Part shown: positions 43,047-54,567 of the stretch, piece by piece | Numbering within the stretch: position 1 is the stretch's first letter | Layout of the letters: each line of letters starts with the position of its first letter | Origin: Stakelama portus | Lineage (GTDB): Bacteria > Pseudomonadota > Alphaproteobacteria > Sphingomonadales > Sphingomonadaceae | Length of the DNA stretch: 64,000 nt | NCBI RefSeq assembly: GCF_003171655.1 | Contig: NZ_QFZL01000005.1 | Coordinates: forward strand, 62,001 to 126,000 | Reading direction: 5' to 3' | Notes under the pieces: model-generated | Databases searched by the model: none | The model's input: only the letters and a program-made list of their open reading frames with translations | What the model was told of the DNA's origin: nothing | Translations under genes and position numbers: made by a program

Positions 43047-43131
43047 CCCGTTCGGGCTGAGCCTGTCGAAGCCCCGTTCTTCTTTCTGCTTCCGAAGAAG
43101 TGCAGCCCTTCGACAAGCTCAGGGCAACGGG
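43047..43131. repeat. Sphingomonad REP-like palindrome, between rpsO and pnp
   Basis: Left arm at 43047-43074 (core GGGCTGAGCCTGTCGAAG) and inverted right arm at 43105-43131 (core CTTCGACAAGCTCAG). Same family as the copy at 2769-2859. In the rpsO-pnp spacer it may affect transcript ends and stability. Confidence 0.85.
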
Positions 43132-43177
43132 AGAGGGTTTGGTTCGGGCCGAGTGCCGGATTGCACCTGTCCCGATA

Positions 43178-43206
43178 AACGAAACGGCCCCGCAAGCGGG
43201 GCCGTC
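43178..43206 (-). terminator. Terminator of rpsO
   Basis: Stem ACGGCCCCGC / GCGGGGCCGT with a two-base centre, followed on the minus strand by TTTCGTTT, directly after the rpsO stop. Confidence 0.85.
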
Positions 43207-43211
43207 CCTTG

Positions 43212-43481
43212 TTACTTGCGAATGCCGAGCTTCGCGATGATCTCAGCGTAACGCGCGTGATCTTTCTTCTTCAGATAGTCGAGCAGGCTGCGACGCTTGT
43301 TGACGAGCATCAGCAGGCCGCGACGCGAGTGATTGTCCTTCGCGTGCGTCTTGAAGTGTTCGGTCAGGTTCGCAATACGCTCGGTGAGGATCGCGATCTG
43401 CACTTCGGGGCTGCCGGTGTCGCCGTTGCCACGGCCATGTTCCTTGACGAGCGCGTCCTTGCGCTCCTGCGTGATCGACAT
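43212..43481 (-). CDS. rpsO: 30S ribosomal protein S15
   Basis: 89 residues, the standard length. [57 protein letters not shown] match S15 throughout. It binds 16S rRNA and helps assemble the platform of the small subunit. AAGGAAAAGAC precedes the ATG. It follows truB by 23 bases. Confidence 0.98.
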   Translation of the reverse strand: MSITQERKDALVKEHGRGNGDTGSPEVQIAILTERIANLTEHFKTHAKDNHSRRGLLMLVNKRRSLLDYLKKKDHARYAEIIAKLGIRK

Positions 43482-43504
43482 GTCTTTTCCTTCGACATCA
43501 TGGC

Positions 43505-44398
43505 TTACAGATTGAAACCACGGACGACCCGGACAATGCCGGATTGAACTTCGGCCAGTGCGACCGGAACATCGTCCAGCATCGCAAAAACCAGTCCATC
43601 GTCTGCTGCGGCCCCGATCACTTGCTGCCCCGAACGGAGCAGTCCCGCCTGATCGGGAGTGAGGGATAGAGCCGGGATGTCGTCCAGCCCCGCCCTCAAC
43701 GGCAGGATCAGTTCTTCAAGGCGCCGCTCCTTAGCGGCATCGGTCAATTTGTCCAGCGAAATCGCGTGTTCGAGCGTGAACGGACCCGCCTTGATACGGC
43801 GTAGATAGGTGACGTGCCCCACCGATCCAACCGCATGTGCGATGTCCCGTGCAAGGCTGCGGATATACGTCCCCTTGGAGACATGGGCAGTGAGCGTGGC
43901 ATATTGCAGCCCATCCTCGTTCCACCACTCCTGAAAGCGCAGATCGTGAATCGTGACGTCGCGCTTTTTGAGTTCCACCGTTTCGCCAGCGCGCGCCAGA
44001 TCATAGGCGCGCTCGCCATCGACCTTCAGCGCGGAATAGGCCGGCGGCACTTGCTGAATCGGTCCGATGAAATCGACCAGCACGTCTTCGACATCGGCAT
44101 GATCGACAGAGGTGTCGGACCGGGCAGTCTCCTTCCCCTCAGCATCCAGCGTATCGGTTTCCACTCCGAAGCAGATGGTGAAGTCATAGACCTTGTCGCT
44201 GTCGAGCATTCGCCCGGCCAGCTTGGTCGCTTCGCCGATCGCGACCGGCAGCACACCGGTCGCCAGCGGATCCAGTGTCCCGCCATGGCCGACCTTGTAC
44301 TTGCCATATTTCCCGTCGCGCAGCGCGCGCTTGACGGCGCTTACGCCCTGGGTCGAGCCGAGCCCGAGCGGTTTATCGAGGATGATCCAGCCATGCAT
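43505..44398 (-). CDS. truB: tRNA pseudouridine(55) synthase
   Basis: 297 residues. [20 protein letters not shown], the catalytic [13 protein letters not shown] (Asp), and [14 protein letters not shown] motifs of TruB. It makes pseudouridine 55 in the T-loop of tRNA. Upstream of rpsO, as in most proteobacteria. Confidence 0.97.
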   Translation of the reverse strand: MHGWIILDKPLGLGSTQGVSAVKRALRDGKYGKYKVGHGGTLDPLATGVLPVAIGEATKLAGRMLDSDKVYDFTICFGVETDTLDAEGKETARSDTSVDHADVEDVLVDFIGPIQQVPPAYSALKVDGERAYDLARAGETVELKKRDVTIHDLRFQEWWNEDGLQYATLTAHVSKGTYIRSLARDIAHAVGSVGHVTYLRRIKAGPFTLEHAISLDKLTDAAKERRLEELILPLRAGLDDIPALSLTPDQAGLLRSGQQVIGAAADDGLVFAMLDDVPVALAEVQSGIVRVVRGFNL

Positions 44399-44441
44399 GG
44401 CGGGCGCGTCTAAACGACGCGGCCCGCCGGGCCAAGCGACG

Positions 44442-44834
44442 TCAGTCGAGCGTCACGACCGATTTGGAATCGACCTGAGGCGGCGCCTCGCTGGCGCGAA
44501 TACTGGCGACGCCGCACATGATAGCGAGTTGCGGCACGCGCAGAGTCGAAAACCGGTCGAACCGGGAGCTGTTTTTGGTATCGACGAGCACCGTCATCGA
44601 TTGGTCATAATGGCGAAGGCAACCCTGATTGGTCTGCACGCGATACCAATGGTCGGTCCGGTCACGCATGAACAACACGTCCCCATTGCCCTTCACGATC
44701 TGACGGATGCCGCCGTCGCTCGCGTAGGGGATCGTCGTTTCGGTGTCGCTGACGCCGGAAAGCGACTGCGCGGAAACCGGCATCGCAATGGCGGCCGCCA
44801 GCGTTGCACCGATCAGAATAGGGGTTCGCATCAT
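44442..44834 (-). CDS. Small exported DUF6491-like protein, copy 2
   Basis: 130 residues. Signal peptide (LIGATLAAAIAMPVSAQ) and a compact domain with TETTIPYASDGGIRQ, DRTDHWYRVQTNQGC and a second Cys in LAIMCGVAS. It is a paralogue of the gene just upstream, which it overlaps by 4 bases. Two conserved cysteines suggest a disulphide. Function unknown. Confidence 0.75.
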   Translation of the reverse strand: MMRTPILIGATLAAAIAMPVSAQSLSGVSDTETTIPYASDGGIRQIVKGNGDVLFMRDRTDHWYRVQTNQGCLRHYDQSMTVLVDTKNSSRFDRFSTLRVPQLAIMCGVASIRASEAPPQVDSKSVVTLD

Positions 44835-45256
44835 TCGCTATCCGACTCTTTCTGCGTTTCCGGCTGTGCGCCGTTGCGATCACGATGGCCCGGCGGGGGT
44901 GCGCTGGTCTGCACACTGATCACGCTGCACCATTGCCCCGGAAAGTCCGACGACGCGACCTTGGTCTGCGTGTCGAAACTCCCCATCGGGCCGGTCTTGT
45001 AGACCAGCTGGAACGAGGACGGGTTGGTCATGCACGGTCCGGCAATCTGAACCCGGTACCAGTCCCGACGCGAGTCCTGAACGTACAGATCGTTCGAACC
45101 CACCGGGCCGACTTCCCAGTTTCGAATGCCATTGGAATCAGCGAACGGAATTGTCGTTTCGACACCCAGTTCGCGGGCGGATTTGTCCTGCGCCATGGCG
45201 GGGGCCGCGACGGTCAGCGCCAACAGGGCAGGTGCCATGAAAAGAATCTGTCTCAT
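44831..45256 (-). CDS. Small exported DUF6491-like protein, copy 1
   Basis: 141 residues. Signal peptide (MAPALLALTVAAPAMAQ), then VETTIPFADSNGIRNW, DSRRDWYRVQIAGPC and a Cys in GQWCSVIS, matching the following gene. The C-terminus is a charged tail rich in Pro, Glu and Ser. Tandem duplication in one operon. Function unknown. Confidence 0.75.
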   Translation of the reverse strand: MRQILFMAPALLALTVAAPAMAQDKSARELGVETTIPFADSNGIRNWEVGPVGSNDLYVQDSRRDWYRVQIAGPCMTNPSSFQLVYKTGPMGSFDTQTKVASSDFPGQWCSVISVQTSAPPPGHRDRNGAQPETQKESDSE

Positions 45257-45286
45257 GGTCGATTACCTAGCATGAACCACCTGAAC

Positions 45287-45880
45287 CTAGGCTGAGCAGG
45301 CTTCGCCTTTCAATGCGCGTGCAAAGTGCCGGCGGCACATCGCGACATAGCGTTCATTGCCGCCGATTTCGGTCTGTTCGCCTTCGCGGATCGGATTGCC
45401 CGCAGCATCGACGCGCAGGTTCATCGTCGCCTTGCGCCCGCAATCGCAGACCGATTTGATTTCGACCAGCGCGTCGGCGATCGCCAGCAGCCGCGACGAT
45501 CCGGGGAACAGCGCGCCCTGAAAATCGGTGCGCAGGCCATAGGCGAGGACGGGTACATCATGTTCGTCGCACAATTCCGCGAGCTGATCGACCTGACGCT
45601 CGGTAAGGAACTGCGCCTCGTCAACGAACACGCAGGCGACTTTCCCGTCGCCCGGCGTATCGGTCACGATCCCCAGAATATCAGTGTCGGCGCCGAACGG
45701 AATCGCCCCTGCCTCCAGCCCGATCCGCGATCCGATCGTCCCCGCCCCCGACCGGTCGTCGATCGCGGCGGTAAACAGCATCGTGCGCATGCCCCGCTCG
45801 CGATAATTGAAATCGGCCTGCAACAGCGTGGTCGATTTTCCCGCGTTCATCGAGGCATAGTAGAAATAGAGCTTGGCCAT
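45287..45880 (-). CDS. tdk: Thymidine kinase
   Basis: 197 residues, type II thymidine kinase. P-loop YYASMNAGKSTTLLQA, DEAQFL base motif, and a zinc site with Cys pairs (VCDCGRKATMNLR ... MCRRHF). It phosphorylates thymidine for salvage. Minus strand, after rbfA. Confidence 0.96.
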   Translation of the reverse strand: MAKLYFYYASMNAGKSTTLLQADFNYRERGMRTMLFTAAIDDRSGAGTIGSRIGLEAGAIPFGADTDILGIVTDTPGDGKVACVFVDEAQFLTERQVDQLAELCDEHDVPVLAYGLRTDFQGALFPGSSRLLAIADALVEIKSVCDCGRKATMNLRVDAAGNPIREGEQTEIGGNERYVAMCRRHFARALKGEACSA

Positions 45881-45914
45881 GTCGCTTCTTTAACAAGCTC
45901 GGCGGCGAAGGCGA

Positions 45915-46328
45915 TCAGCTTTCCGCTTCGTCCGCCGCATCCTCGCCCAGATCGCGCGCGACACCGGGCGCGCGCAGCAGCTGGTCGATATGGCTCGCTT
46001 CCTCGAAGCTTTCGTCGGCGAGGAATTTGAGCTTCGCGGCATATTTCATCTTCACGCGGTGCGCGACTTCGCGCTGCAGATAGGCGGTGTTGGTACGCAG
46101 CGCCTTGATCACCGCTTCCTCGTCCTTGCCCAGCAGCGGCTTTACGAACACCGTCGCGTGGCGCAGGTCGGGCGACATGCGCACTTCGGTGATGCTGACC
46201 ATATGCTTTGCCAGCACATCGTCATGCACATCGCCGCGCTGCAGGATCTCGCTGAGGATATGGCGCACCTGTTCGCCCACGCGCAGGACGCGGACGGAAC
46301 GATCTTCGTTGCTGTCATTGTGGCGCAT
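45915..46328 (-). CDS. rbfA: Ribosome-binding factor A
   Basis: 137 residues. [40 protein letters not shown] and [20 protein letters not shown] match RbfA, a KH-like protein for 30S maturation. ATG at 46328 starts the family domain; the frame to 46427 runs into hairpin DNA. Separated from infB by 359 bases instead of the usual close spacing. Confidence 0.95.
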   Translation of the reverse strand: MRHNDSNEDRSVRVLRVGEQVRHILSEILQRGDVHDDVLAKHMVSITEVRMSPDLRHATVFVKPLLGKDEEAVIKALRTNTAYLQREVAHRVKMKYAAKLKFLADESFEEASHIDQLLRAPGVARDLGEDAADEAES

Positions 46329-46396
46329 ATTGAATTTTTCGCGACTTTTGCTTATAGAGTTAGCACTACAGCGGAAATGTCCACGCTTCCACCTTC

Positions 46397-46465
46397 TGAG
46401 CCCGGGTGCTGCAACGCCCGGGCTCAATGCGTTTTGGGGCTTTGACGCTGCAACGCCAAAGCCCC
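46397..46465. repeat. Two tandem hairpins sharing a loop core
   Basis: Hairpin 1 (46397-46426): perfect 10-bp stem TGAGCCCGGG/CCCGGGCTCA. Hairpin 2 (46436-46465): perfect 9-bp stem GGGGCTTTG/CAAAGCCCC. Both loops contain GCTGCAACG. Hairpin 1 is followed by ATGCGTTTT on the plus strand. They lie between the small membrane peptide gene and rbfA and may end the infB-side transcript or belong to an antisense RNA. Confidence 0.75.
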
Positions 46466-46473
46466 GCAGACGC

Positions 46474-46572
46474 TTACTTGTGCCTCAGCTCAATGAGCTT
46501 CACCACCAGACCAAGCAACGCGACAACGAATGTCGCGCCACCCAGCGCCATTACTACAGCATTTGTGTCCAT
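46474..46572 (-). CDS. 32-residue single-helix membrane peptide (holin-like toxin candidate)
   Basis: Reads ATG to [23 protein letters not shown] followed by [12 protein letters not shown]. One hydrophobic helix with a positive C-terminus, strongly like the small holin-like toxin peptides of type I toxin-antitoxin systems. The ribosome binding site AAAGGAGGTGAAGGCTG is excellent, yet its GGAGGTG is paired in a long upstream inverted repeat (46580-46617). Too short for standard gene calling. The toxin role is inference; it could also be a leader or regulatory peptide. Confidence 0.65.
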   Translation of the reverse strand: MDTNAVVMALGGATFVVALLGLVVKLIELRHK

Positions 46573-46579
46573 CAGCCTT

Positions 46580-46617
46580 CACCTCCTTTCGACCGCAGTT
46601 GCGGCCGAGAGGAGGTG
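46580..46617 (-). promoter_or_regulatory. Inverted repeat that sequesters the ribosome site of the small membrane peptide
   Basis: CACCTCC at 46580-46586 pairs with GGAGGTG at 46611-46617, and the inner parts continue the stem with few mismatches (CCGCA/TGCGG and TCG/CGA). On the minus-strand transcript the Shine-Dalgarno of the peptide is the 3' arm, so translation would be blocked in the folded state. Confidence 0.75.
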
Positions 46618-46687
46618 TAGCGGCAAATCATCGATGGATACCAATTGACCTTGTTGTGAAGCGGGGCGCCACAACAAGCCCATTTGG

Positions 46688-49393
<2,706 letters not shown>

Positions 49394-49397
49394 GCGG

Positions 49398-50222
49398 CTA
49401 CTTATTTCCTTCGTTCTTCTCGTCTTCTGCGGCGTCGGACGCTTCCAACGCCGATGCGCCCTGCGATTGCTTTTCGCAAGGCGCCGATACGCGATCGGGT
49501 CCGATAAAATGCAGCCAGCGATCGAGCGCTTCGCTCACTCGCCTCGCCGCCTGAGCGTCGGTCAGCCCGGCATGTACCACATTTTCGCGGCCAAGGGCCA
49601 AGGACAATATGGTGCGTGAGACCGGCAAAGCCAATCCCCTGAGCCCCGATCCTTCGCGTTCCGACCCGACACGCCATGCCTGAGCCAGCTTTCCGGACCC
49701 GTCCGAACCGGCGTCGGCGGCGTGATAGAGCGCGCGCAGCTTGCCCTGGCGCGCAGCGGTTTCGATCCGCTCCGATCCGGTAAGCAAATGCCCGGCGCGC
49801 GATTCGAGCCCCAGCCGGTCGAGCGCGCTACGCTCCAGCGCAGCCGCGATCCGGGCACCCAGATCCTCCGGGATCGTCATGGCGGCGCCTTTGAACGCGC
49901 GCGCCAATGCCCCTTTTAGCTTGCCCTTCGCCTGCGCGGTTTCAAGCTCGCTGCGCGTCACCCCGATCCATGCTCCGCGGCCCGGCGCCTTGGCCCGGAC
50001 ATCGGGCAGCACTTCGCCATCGGGCGAAAGCGCAAGCCGGATCAGCCCTTCGCGCGGCGATTCGTCGCGCGAAAGGATACAGGTGCGCACAGGGCCGTCG
50101 CCTGCCGGACGCTTGCCGGCGGGCGCAGGGCGCTTGCCCCTGTGCCCCTTCCGCGCGGGCGGAAGGGGTGCAGTGCCATTACTGTCGGTTAGGCCGGGGC
50201 GCTCATTGCTCGGAGTCCGCAA
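49398..50222 (-). CDS. YlxR (DUF448) / L7Ae-like RNA-binding fusion protein
   Basis: About 274 residues. YlxR domain (RTCILSRDESPREGLIRLAL, PGRGAWIGVTR) and then an L7Ae-like segment (LLTGSERIETAARQGKLRAL, HAADAGSDG) with a C-terminal extension. Such fusions sit between nusA and infB in alphaproteobacteria. The start is uncertain: TTG at 50222 with AGGAGG 6 bases before it is chosen; GTG at 50237 is in frame. It overlaps the nusA end by about 20 bases. Confidence 0.85.
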   Translation of the reverse strand: MRTPSNERPGLTDSNGTAPLPPARKGHRGKRPAPAGKRPAGDGPVRTCILSRDESPREGLIRLALSPDGEVLPDVRAKAPGRGAWIGVTRSELETAQAKGKLKGALARAFKGAAMTIPEDLGARIAAALERSALDRLGLESRAGHLLTGSERIETAARQGKLRALYHAADAGSDGSGKLAQAWRVGSEREGSGLRGLALPVSRTILSLALGRENVVHAGLTDAQAARRVSEALDRWLHFIGPDRVSAPCEKQSQGASALEASDAAEDEKNEGNK

Positions 50223-51852
50223 CAGCGTCCTCCTCACCCGCCGGGGCTTCCGCCGCAGCAGGTTCCTCTTCGTCCGCGAACCAATGCGCGCGGGCGGCCA
50301 TGATGATCTCGTTGCCCTGTTCGTCGCTCAGACCATATTCGCCGAGCACGCCGCCCTTGTCTTCGGCACGTTCCGAACGGTTGGGGCTGCTGTCATTGCC
50401 ACGGCGGCGCGGTTCTGCGCGCTTCTTCTGGACGAGTTCGTCGGTTGCCAGATCGGCCAGATCGTCGAGCGTCTTGATCCCCGCCTTGCCGAGCGTGACC
50501 AGCATCGCTTCGGTCAGATACGGCATCGTCGCCAGATCGTCCTCGACACCCAACGCGCGACGTTCCTCGCGATTGGCTTCCTCGCGGCGTTCGAGCGCTT
50601 CTGCGGCGCGGCTCTGAAGCTCCTGTGCCAGCTCCTCGTCAAAGCCTTCGATCGTCGCCAGTTCGTCGAGTTCGACATAAGCGACTTCTTCCAGCGCGCC
50701 GAAGCCTTCGGCGACCAGCAGCTGGGCCAGCGTTTCGTCGACGTCGAGTTCGTTCTGGAACATTTCCGAACGTTCGACGAATTCCTTCTGCCGCTTTTCG
50801 CTGGCATCGGCTTCGGTCAGGATGTCGATCGCCTTGCCGGTCAGCTGGCTGGCGAGGCGGACATTCTGGCCACGACGGCCGATGGCGAGCGACAGCTGAT
50901 CGTCGGGAACGACCACTTCGATACGGTCATCCTCTTCGTCGATCACGACGCGGGCGACATTGGCCGGCTGCAGCGCGTTGACGACGAAGGTCGCGGTGTC
51001 GGGCGACCAGGGGATGATGTCGATCTTTTCGCCCTGCATTTCCTGAACGACCGCCTGAACGCGGCTGCCCTTCATGCCGACACAGGCGCCGACCGGATCG
51101 ATCGAGCCGTCATGGCTGATGACGCCGATCTTGGCGCGCGAACCCGGGTCGCGGGCAGCGGCCTTGATCTCGATGATGCCGTCGTAGATTTCGGGCACTT
51201 CCTGCGCGAACAGCTTCTTCATGAAGTCGGGATGCGCGCGGCTGAGGAAAATCTGCGGTCCGCGATTTTCGCGACGGACGTTGAGGATGATCGAACGGAC
51301 GCGATCGCCGACGCGAACCACTTCGCGCGGGATCTGCTGGTCGCGGCGGATCACGCCTTCGGCGCGGCCCAGATCGACGACGACATGGCCAAATTCGACG
51401 CGCTTGACGACGCCGGTGATGATTTCACCGACGCGATCCTTGAATTCCTCGAACTGGCGCTCGCGTTCTGCGTCGCGCACCTTCTGGAAAATGATCTGCT
51501 TCGAAGCCTGCGCCTGAATGCGACCGAATTCGATCGGGGGCAGCGGATCGACGATATAGTCGCCGATCTTGGCGTCCTTCTGGAGCTTTTGCGCACCCTT
51601 CAGGTCGACCTGCTTGAAATAATCGTCGACTGCCTCGACCACTTCGACGACGCGCCACAGGCGCAAGTCGCCCGAATTGGGGTCGAGCTTGGCGCGGATG
51701 TCGTTTTCGACGCCATAGCGGTTCTTGGCGGCGCGCTGAATGGCGTCTTCCATCGCCTCGATCACGATCGCGCGATCGATCAGCTTCTCCTTCGCGACCG
51801 AATCGGCAATCGCGAGCAGCTCGGCCTTGTTGGCGGAAATGGCAGTGGCCAT
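50203..51852 (-). CDS. nusA: Transcription termination/antitermination protein NusA
   Basis: 549 residues. NusA N-terminal domain (ELLAIADSVAKEKLIDRAIV), S1 (GEIITGVVKRVEFGHVVVDL), two KH domains (PVGACVGMKGSRVQAVVQEM; LAIGRRGQNVRLASQL) and C-terminal helix-hairpin-helix acidic repeats (AGIKTLDDLADLATDELVQK). It binds RNA polymerase and controls pausing. It is 6 bases downstream of rimP. Confidence 0.97.
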   Translation of the reverse strand: MATAISANKAELLAIADSVAKEKLIDRAIVIEAMEDAIQRAAKNRYGVENDIRAKLDPNSGDLRLWRVVEVVEAVDDYFKQVDLKGAQKLQKDAKIGDYIVDPLPPIEFGRIQAQASKQIIFQKVRDAERERQFEEFKDRVGEIITGVVKRVEFGHVVVDLGRAEGVIRRDQQIPREVVRVGDRVRSIILNVRRENRGPQIFLSRAHPDFMKKLFAQEVPEIYDGIIEIKAAARDPGSRAKIGVISHDGSIDPVGACVGMKGSRVQAVVQEMQGEKIDIIPWSPDTATFVVNALQPANVARVVIDEEDDRIEVVVPDDQLSLAIGRRGQNVRLASQLTGKAIDILTEADASEKRQKEFVERSEMFQNELDVDETLAQLLVAEGFGALEEVAYVELDELATIEGFDEELAQELQSRAAEALERREEANREERRALGVEDDLATMPYLTEAMLVTLGKAGIKTLDDLADLATDELVQKKRAEPRRRGNDSSPNRSERAEDKGGVLGEYGLSDEQGNEIIMAARAHWFADEEEPAAAEAPAGEEDAVADSEQ

Positions 51853-51858
51853 CGTCTC

Positions 51859-52428
51859 TTACCCTTCTACCTGTGCGTCGTCCGACGCATCTTCGCTATC
51901 TTCAAATTCTTCGGCGCCCTCGGCCGAAATCGGCACGGTGGCGGCGATCAGCCGGTCGGTCATGACAAGCTTTGCGTCCCCGATCCTGGCGAACGGCAGC
52001 TCATATTCCGCGCCGTCGATGTAGATCAGTACGTTCCGGCCGGACACACCAACCAGATCGCCCTTGAACACCTTGCGTCCGTCTTCATTCTTTTCGGCCA
52101 GCGCGATCCGCGCTTCATGTCCCGCCCAGTCGGCGAAATCCTGAAGCCGCGTCAGCGGCCGATCGATCCCCGGCGAACTGACTTCGAGCCGATAGGCATA
52201 GTCGATCGGGTCCTTGCCCGCTTCCTCGAGCGCGTCGAGCTTTTCCGAGATACGGCGCGACAGATCGGCGCAATCGTCGATCGTCAGCTGGCGCGTATCG
52301 GGGCGCTCGGCCATTATCTGCAGCGTCGGATCGCTTTGCCCGCCGAACATCTTGACGCGCACCAGCGCAAACCCGAGCGCTTTCGCTTCGGGTTCGATGA
52401 TGTCGGTCAATGCGGCGATATCGGCCAT
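51859..52428 (-). CDS. rimP: Ribosome maturation factor RimP
   Basis: 189 residues. [20 protein letters not shown], then [20 protein letters not shown] and a C-terminal SH3-like domain ([20 protein letters not shown]) with an acidic tail. It helps to assemble the 30S subunit. First gene of the nusA-infB operon; GGAGATCGG precedes the ATG. The 288 bases upstream to the sugar dehydrogenase hold no gene that I can support. Confidence 0.96.
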   Translation of the reverse strand: MADIAALTDIIEPEAKALGFALVRVKMFGGQSDPTLQIMAERPDTRQLTIDDCADLSRRISEKLDALEEAGKDPIDYAYRLEVSSPGIDRPLTRLQDFADWAGHEARIALAEKNEDGRKVFKGDLVGVSGRNVLIYIDGAEYELPFARIGDAKLVMTDRLIAATVPISAEGAEEFEDSEDASDDAQVEG

Positions 52429-52716
52429 CCGATCTCCTGAAATACATATGCGGCTTCGTAGCCGGAGCCCCGCTGGGCCCCGACCTCGGCAAAGTCACCA
52501 ATGTCGAGAAAGCACGCGCTATATATGCCGTTGTCGCACATCGGGCAAGAGCGGCGATGGCCATGCCGGATAAAGCCCGTGGCGATGGAACCTGGCCCGT
52601 CGTCAGGAGATACTGAAAGGCGCCCGACATAGAGCTGTCGGCATGGTGTCGGACCGCCCAAAGCCGGCTATTCTGCCACCGACCGACCCGAGAATCGAAG
52701 GACGAGGAGAAACACC

Positions 52717-53856
52717 ATGACCCGACTGCCCCTGCTGGCAATCACTGCCCTGCTCACTTCGGCAGCCTGCTCCACGCCCGATCCGCAGCGCGCTTCGGCG
52801 CCCGACCAGTCGGGCAATCCCTTCGTCGTGACTGAAGTGGCGGATTTCGATTCGCCCTGGGCAATGACGTTCCTCCCCGACAATCGGATGCTGGTCACCG
52901 AAAAGGCAGGGACGCTCTGGCTGTTGTCGCCCGACGGCGCGACACGACAGGAAGTCGCAGGCATTCCCACCGTCGACAGCGAAGGACAGGGCGGGTTGAT
53001 GGACGTCGTCCTCCATCCCGATTTCGCGAACAACAAGCTCGTCTATTTCAGCTATTCCGAAGCGATCGAAAGCGGCGACAAGGGCGTGGTGCTGATGCGC
53101 GGTCGGCTCGACGAAAGCGGCGATGCGCCGCGCCTTGCCGATGTCGAGCGGCTGTTCGAAGCCACGCCCTATGTGTCCGGCAACGGCCATTATTCGGGCC
53201 GCATCGCCTTTTCGCCCGACGGCCACCTGTTCTTCACCAATGGCGAGCGGCAGAAATTCGATCCTGCGCAGGACAAGTCGGCAACGCTCGGCAAGGTGCT
53301 TCGCCTGACCGAAGACGGCGAACCGGCGCCGGGCAATCCGCTGGCGGCGCAGGGCTTTCATCCCGCCATCTGGTCCTATGGCCATCGCAATCTGCTGGGC
53401 ATCGCCTTCGATGCCGAAGGCAATTTGTGGGAGCAGGAAATGGGGCCGAAGGGCGGGGATGAAGTGAATCTGATCCTGCCGGGCCGCAACTATGGCTATC
53501 CGCTGGTATCGAACGGCGATCATTATGACGGACGGCCGATCCCCGATCACAGCACGCGACCGGATCTGGAAGCGCCGAAAGTCAGCTGGAACCCGGTAAT
53601 CTCTCCGGGCGGGCTGATCGTCTATTCGGGCGACATGTTCCCGCAATGGCGCGGCGATCTGTTCATCGGCGGCCTGTCGAGCAAGTCGCTGGTCCGCGTC
53701 GATGTCGAAGGCACGCAGGCGCGCAAGGGCGATCAATGGGACATGGGCACGCGAATCCGCGAAGTCGAACAGGGGCCGGACGGCGCGATCTGGCTGCTTG
53801 AGGATGGCGGACGCGGCGCCGATGGCACGCTGATGCGCCTGACGCCGCGCGAATAA
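52717..53856 (+). CDS. PQQ-dependent soluble aldose sugar dehydrogenase-like protein
   Basis: 379 residues, six-bladed propeller of the glucose/sorbosone dehydrogenase family: DSPWAMTFLPDNRMLVTEKA, GQGGLMDVVLHPDF, GHYSGRIAFSPDGHLFFTNG, YGHRNLLGIAFDAEG, EMGPKGGDEVNLILPGRNYG. The N-terminus is a signal sequence with a possible lipid-anchor Cys (SAACS). It acts outside the cytoplasm and oxidises aldoses with PQQ. GGACGAGGAGAAAC precedes the ATG. Confidence 0.92.
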   Translation: MTRLPLLAITALLTSAACSTPDPQRASAPDQSGNPFVVTEVADFDSPWAMTFLPDNRMLVTEKAGTLWLLSPDGATRQEVAGIPTVDSEGQGGLMDVVLHPDFANNKLVYFSYSEAIESGDKGVVLMRGRLDESGDAPRLADVERLFEATPYVSGNGHYSGRIAFSPDGHLFFTNGERQKFDPAQDKSATLGKVLRLTEDGEPAPGNPLAAQGFHPAIWSYGHRNLLGIAFDAEGNLWEQEMGPKGGDEVNLILPGRNYGYPLVSNGDHYDGRPIPDHSTRPDLEAPKVSWNPVISPGGLIVYSGDMFPQWRGDLFIGGLSSKSLVRVDVEGTQARKGDQWDMGTRIREVEQGPDGAIWLLEDGGRGADGTLMRLTPRE

Positions 53857-53943
53857 TCGCCGCAATGCGATCGTCGCGACAAGGCGACGGCGCCGCACCC
53901 AGGGGGGTGGTGCGACGCCGCCGCCCGGCGCGACGAACCGCGC

Positions 53944-54426
53944 TTACCAATAGAAGTTGTTGTACACCCGGACGACGGTGCCGCGGCGGACATTGACCAC
54001 CAGCAGATCGTCATAGTGACGGACATAGCGCAGGTTTCCGCGCAACGCCGGCAGGTGATAGCGCCACGGATCCGCAATCACATAGCGCGGACCGAAATAG
54101 GCCGGAGCGATCCGAACGCCGGCGCGGAACGAAGTGCGGCGGAACGGAGCCGACCAATGGCCGCGCGCGAAATAGGTGCGATTGGCCCTGCGATAATGGC
54201 GCCAGTCGTCATCGCGCCAGGCATGGGCGCGATCGCGGCGATCGTCACGACGGTCCCAACGGCTGTCGCGGCGGTCGTCCCGGCGATCATAGCGGTGATC
54301 GCGCCGGTCATGACGATCGTCGTGCCGGTCATAGGCGTGGCGCGACTGGGCATTGGCCGTCGCGGGCAACGAAACGGCGGGGATGGCGACAGCGGCGATC
54401 AGCGCCGTGGCAAGAAACTTCCTCAT
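53944..54426 (-). CDS. RcnB-family periplasmic protein with Asp/Arg/His repeats
   Basis: 160 residues. Signal peptide (FLATALIAAVAIPAVSLPATA), a middle region built from DRRDDRRD-type repeats with many His, and a folded C-terminal RcnB domain (YFARGHWSAPFRRTSF, YVRHYDDLLVVNVRRGTVV). RcnB proteins affect nickel/cobalt export in enterobacteria; in sphingomonads the role is open. ATG at 54426 with GGAGG 5 bases before it is preferred over 54429. Confidence 0.85.
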   Translation of the reverse strand: MRKFLATALIAAVAIPAVSLPATANAQSRHAYDRHDDRHDRRDHRYDRRDDRRDSRWDRRDDRRDRAHAWRDDDWRHYRRANRTYFARGHWSAPFRRTSFRAGVRIAPAYFGPRYVIADPWRYHLPALRGNLRYVRHYDDLLVVNVRRGTVVRVYNNFYW

Positions 54427-54567
54427 CATGTCCTCCTCAGCAATGGTCGGCATTGCATCCCTGGAGGGAGTTGGCCGCCGACGATTGCGTAATGGAGGAT
54501 GCCGGCTGAACGCGCTGGGAACGCGCGCTTCATCGCTCAGACAGCAAGGTTAATGTGAGGCCGCGTC

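Noticed and set aside
49741-52440. 899-codon open frame on the plus strand over ylxR-nusA-rimP
   Set aside because: Spans three firmly identified genes in antisense; composition is that of a shadow frame.
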